DNA of 5,708 nucleotides from the NCBI GenBank assembly GCA_029983495.1, contig JASBZJ010000125.1, positions 1-5,708 of the forward strand, written 5' to 3'. The position numbers and the translations under genes were made by a program. The notes beneath the pieces are model-generated. The model was given only the letters and a program-made list of their open reading frames with translations, did not search any database and was not told where the DNA came from. How positions within the stretch are numbered: position 1 is the stretch's first letter; each line of letters opens with the position of its first letter. Source of the DNA: Porphyromonas sp. (GTDB lineage: Bacteria; Bacteroidota; Bacteroidia; Bacteroidales; Porphyromonadaceae). Positions 5,615 to 5,708 of this stretch are shown piece after piece.

Positions 5615-5708
5615 TTAATTATATAAGGATGCATGCCGTTTTTTTGGCAACTCTAGCTTTTTCCAAAATCCACAACATGCATCACCATTTCGTTTATTCG
5701 TGGGCATC
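5615..5708 (-). CDS. Possible C-terminal tail of an unrecognised upstream gene (partial)
   Basis: One minus-strand frame is open from the window edge to a TAA at 5617-5615. Its last 30 residues begin MPTNKRNGDACCGFWKK and end KKRHASLYN, a basic stretch with a Cys pair. The ATG at 5707 may be internal. If real, the gene ends 24 bases before the secreted-protein gene, which would explain why no promoter is visible there. I do not recognise it, and 30 open codons can arise by chance. Confidence 0.3.
   Translation of the reverse strand, partial: MPTNKRNGDACCGFWKKLELPKKRHASLYN

Noticed and set aside
5379..5618. Plus-strand open frame of 79 codons
   Set aside because: It is antisense to the signal peptide and N-terminus of the secreted protein.
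5628..5683. Inverted repeat GATGCATG / CATGCATC upstream of the secreted-protein gene
   Set aside because: Each arm contains the self-complementary ATGCAT, so the match is cheap; it is short, widely spaced and may lie inside a coding tail.
1..5708. CRISPR array, insertion sequence, phage or defence system
   Set aside because: No regular repeats, terminal inverted repeats, transposase, integrase or defence gene were seen; the content is housekeeping plus one exported protein.

Overview
The window looks like ordinary chromosome from a Bacteroidetes bacterium, most likely of the order Bacteroidales. Five things point there. The base composition is AT-rich and the genes lack Shine-Dalgarno sites. 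Three candidate promoters fit the TTTG ... TAnnTTTG pattern used by the Bacteroidetes primary sigma factor. ClpP and ClpX carry Bacteroidetes-type sequence. A secreted protein ends in what looks like a type IX secretion sorting domain, and that system is confined to this phylum. Every gene I can support lies on the minus strand.

Layout, following transcription from right to left: (1) 5615-5708, the possible tail of an unrecognised upstream gene. (2) 3458-5590, a 710-residue secreted multi-domain protein with a signal peptide, two jelly-roll-like modules, fibronectin-III-like segments and a C-terminal type IX sorting domain. (3) 3176-3457, a gene-free stretch with two terminator-like hairpins and the promoter of the next unit. 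(4) 2279-3247, a compact unit of tRNA-His(GTG), a YigZ/IMPACT-family gene and tRNA-Pro(TGG), closed by a strong intrinsic terminator. tRNA-Pro appears to have its own promoter inside the last codons of yigZ. (5) 2015-2278, a stretch of about 260 bases with no gene, a good promoter at its upstream end and a terminator-like hairpin at its downstream end; it is either a long clpP leader or a small noncoding RNA. (6) 1262-1978, clpP, followed 62 bases later by clpX (1199 to beyond the left edge).

ClpP and ClpX act together: the ClpX hexamer unfolds tagged proteins and feeds them into the ClpP tetradecamer. The tRNA/yigZ unit is tied together by layout rather than by pathway, since RNase P and 3' tRNA processing would trim the mRNA ends. 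I found no CRISPR array, insertion sequence, phage gene, toxin-antitoxin pair or defence island. The window does not hold an obvious new system. The items most worth a second look are the promoter inside yigZ, the tRNA-mRNA-tRNA sandwich, and the uncharacterised transcribed region ahead of clpP.
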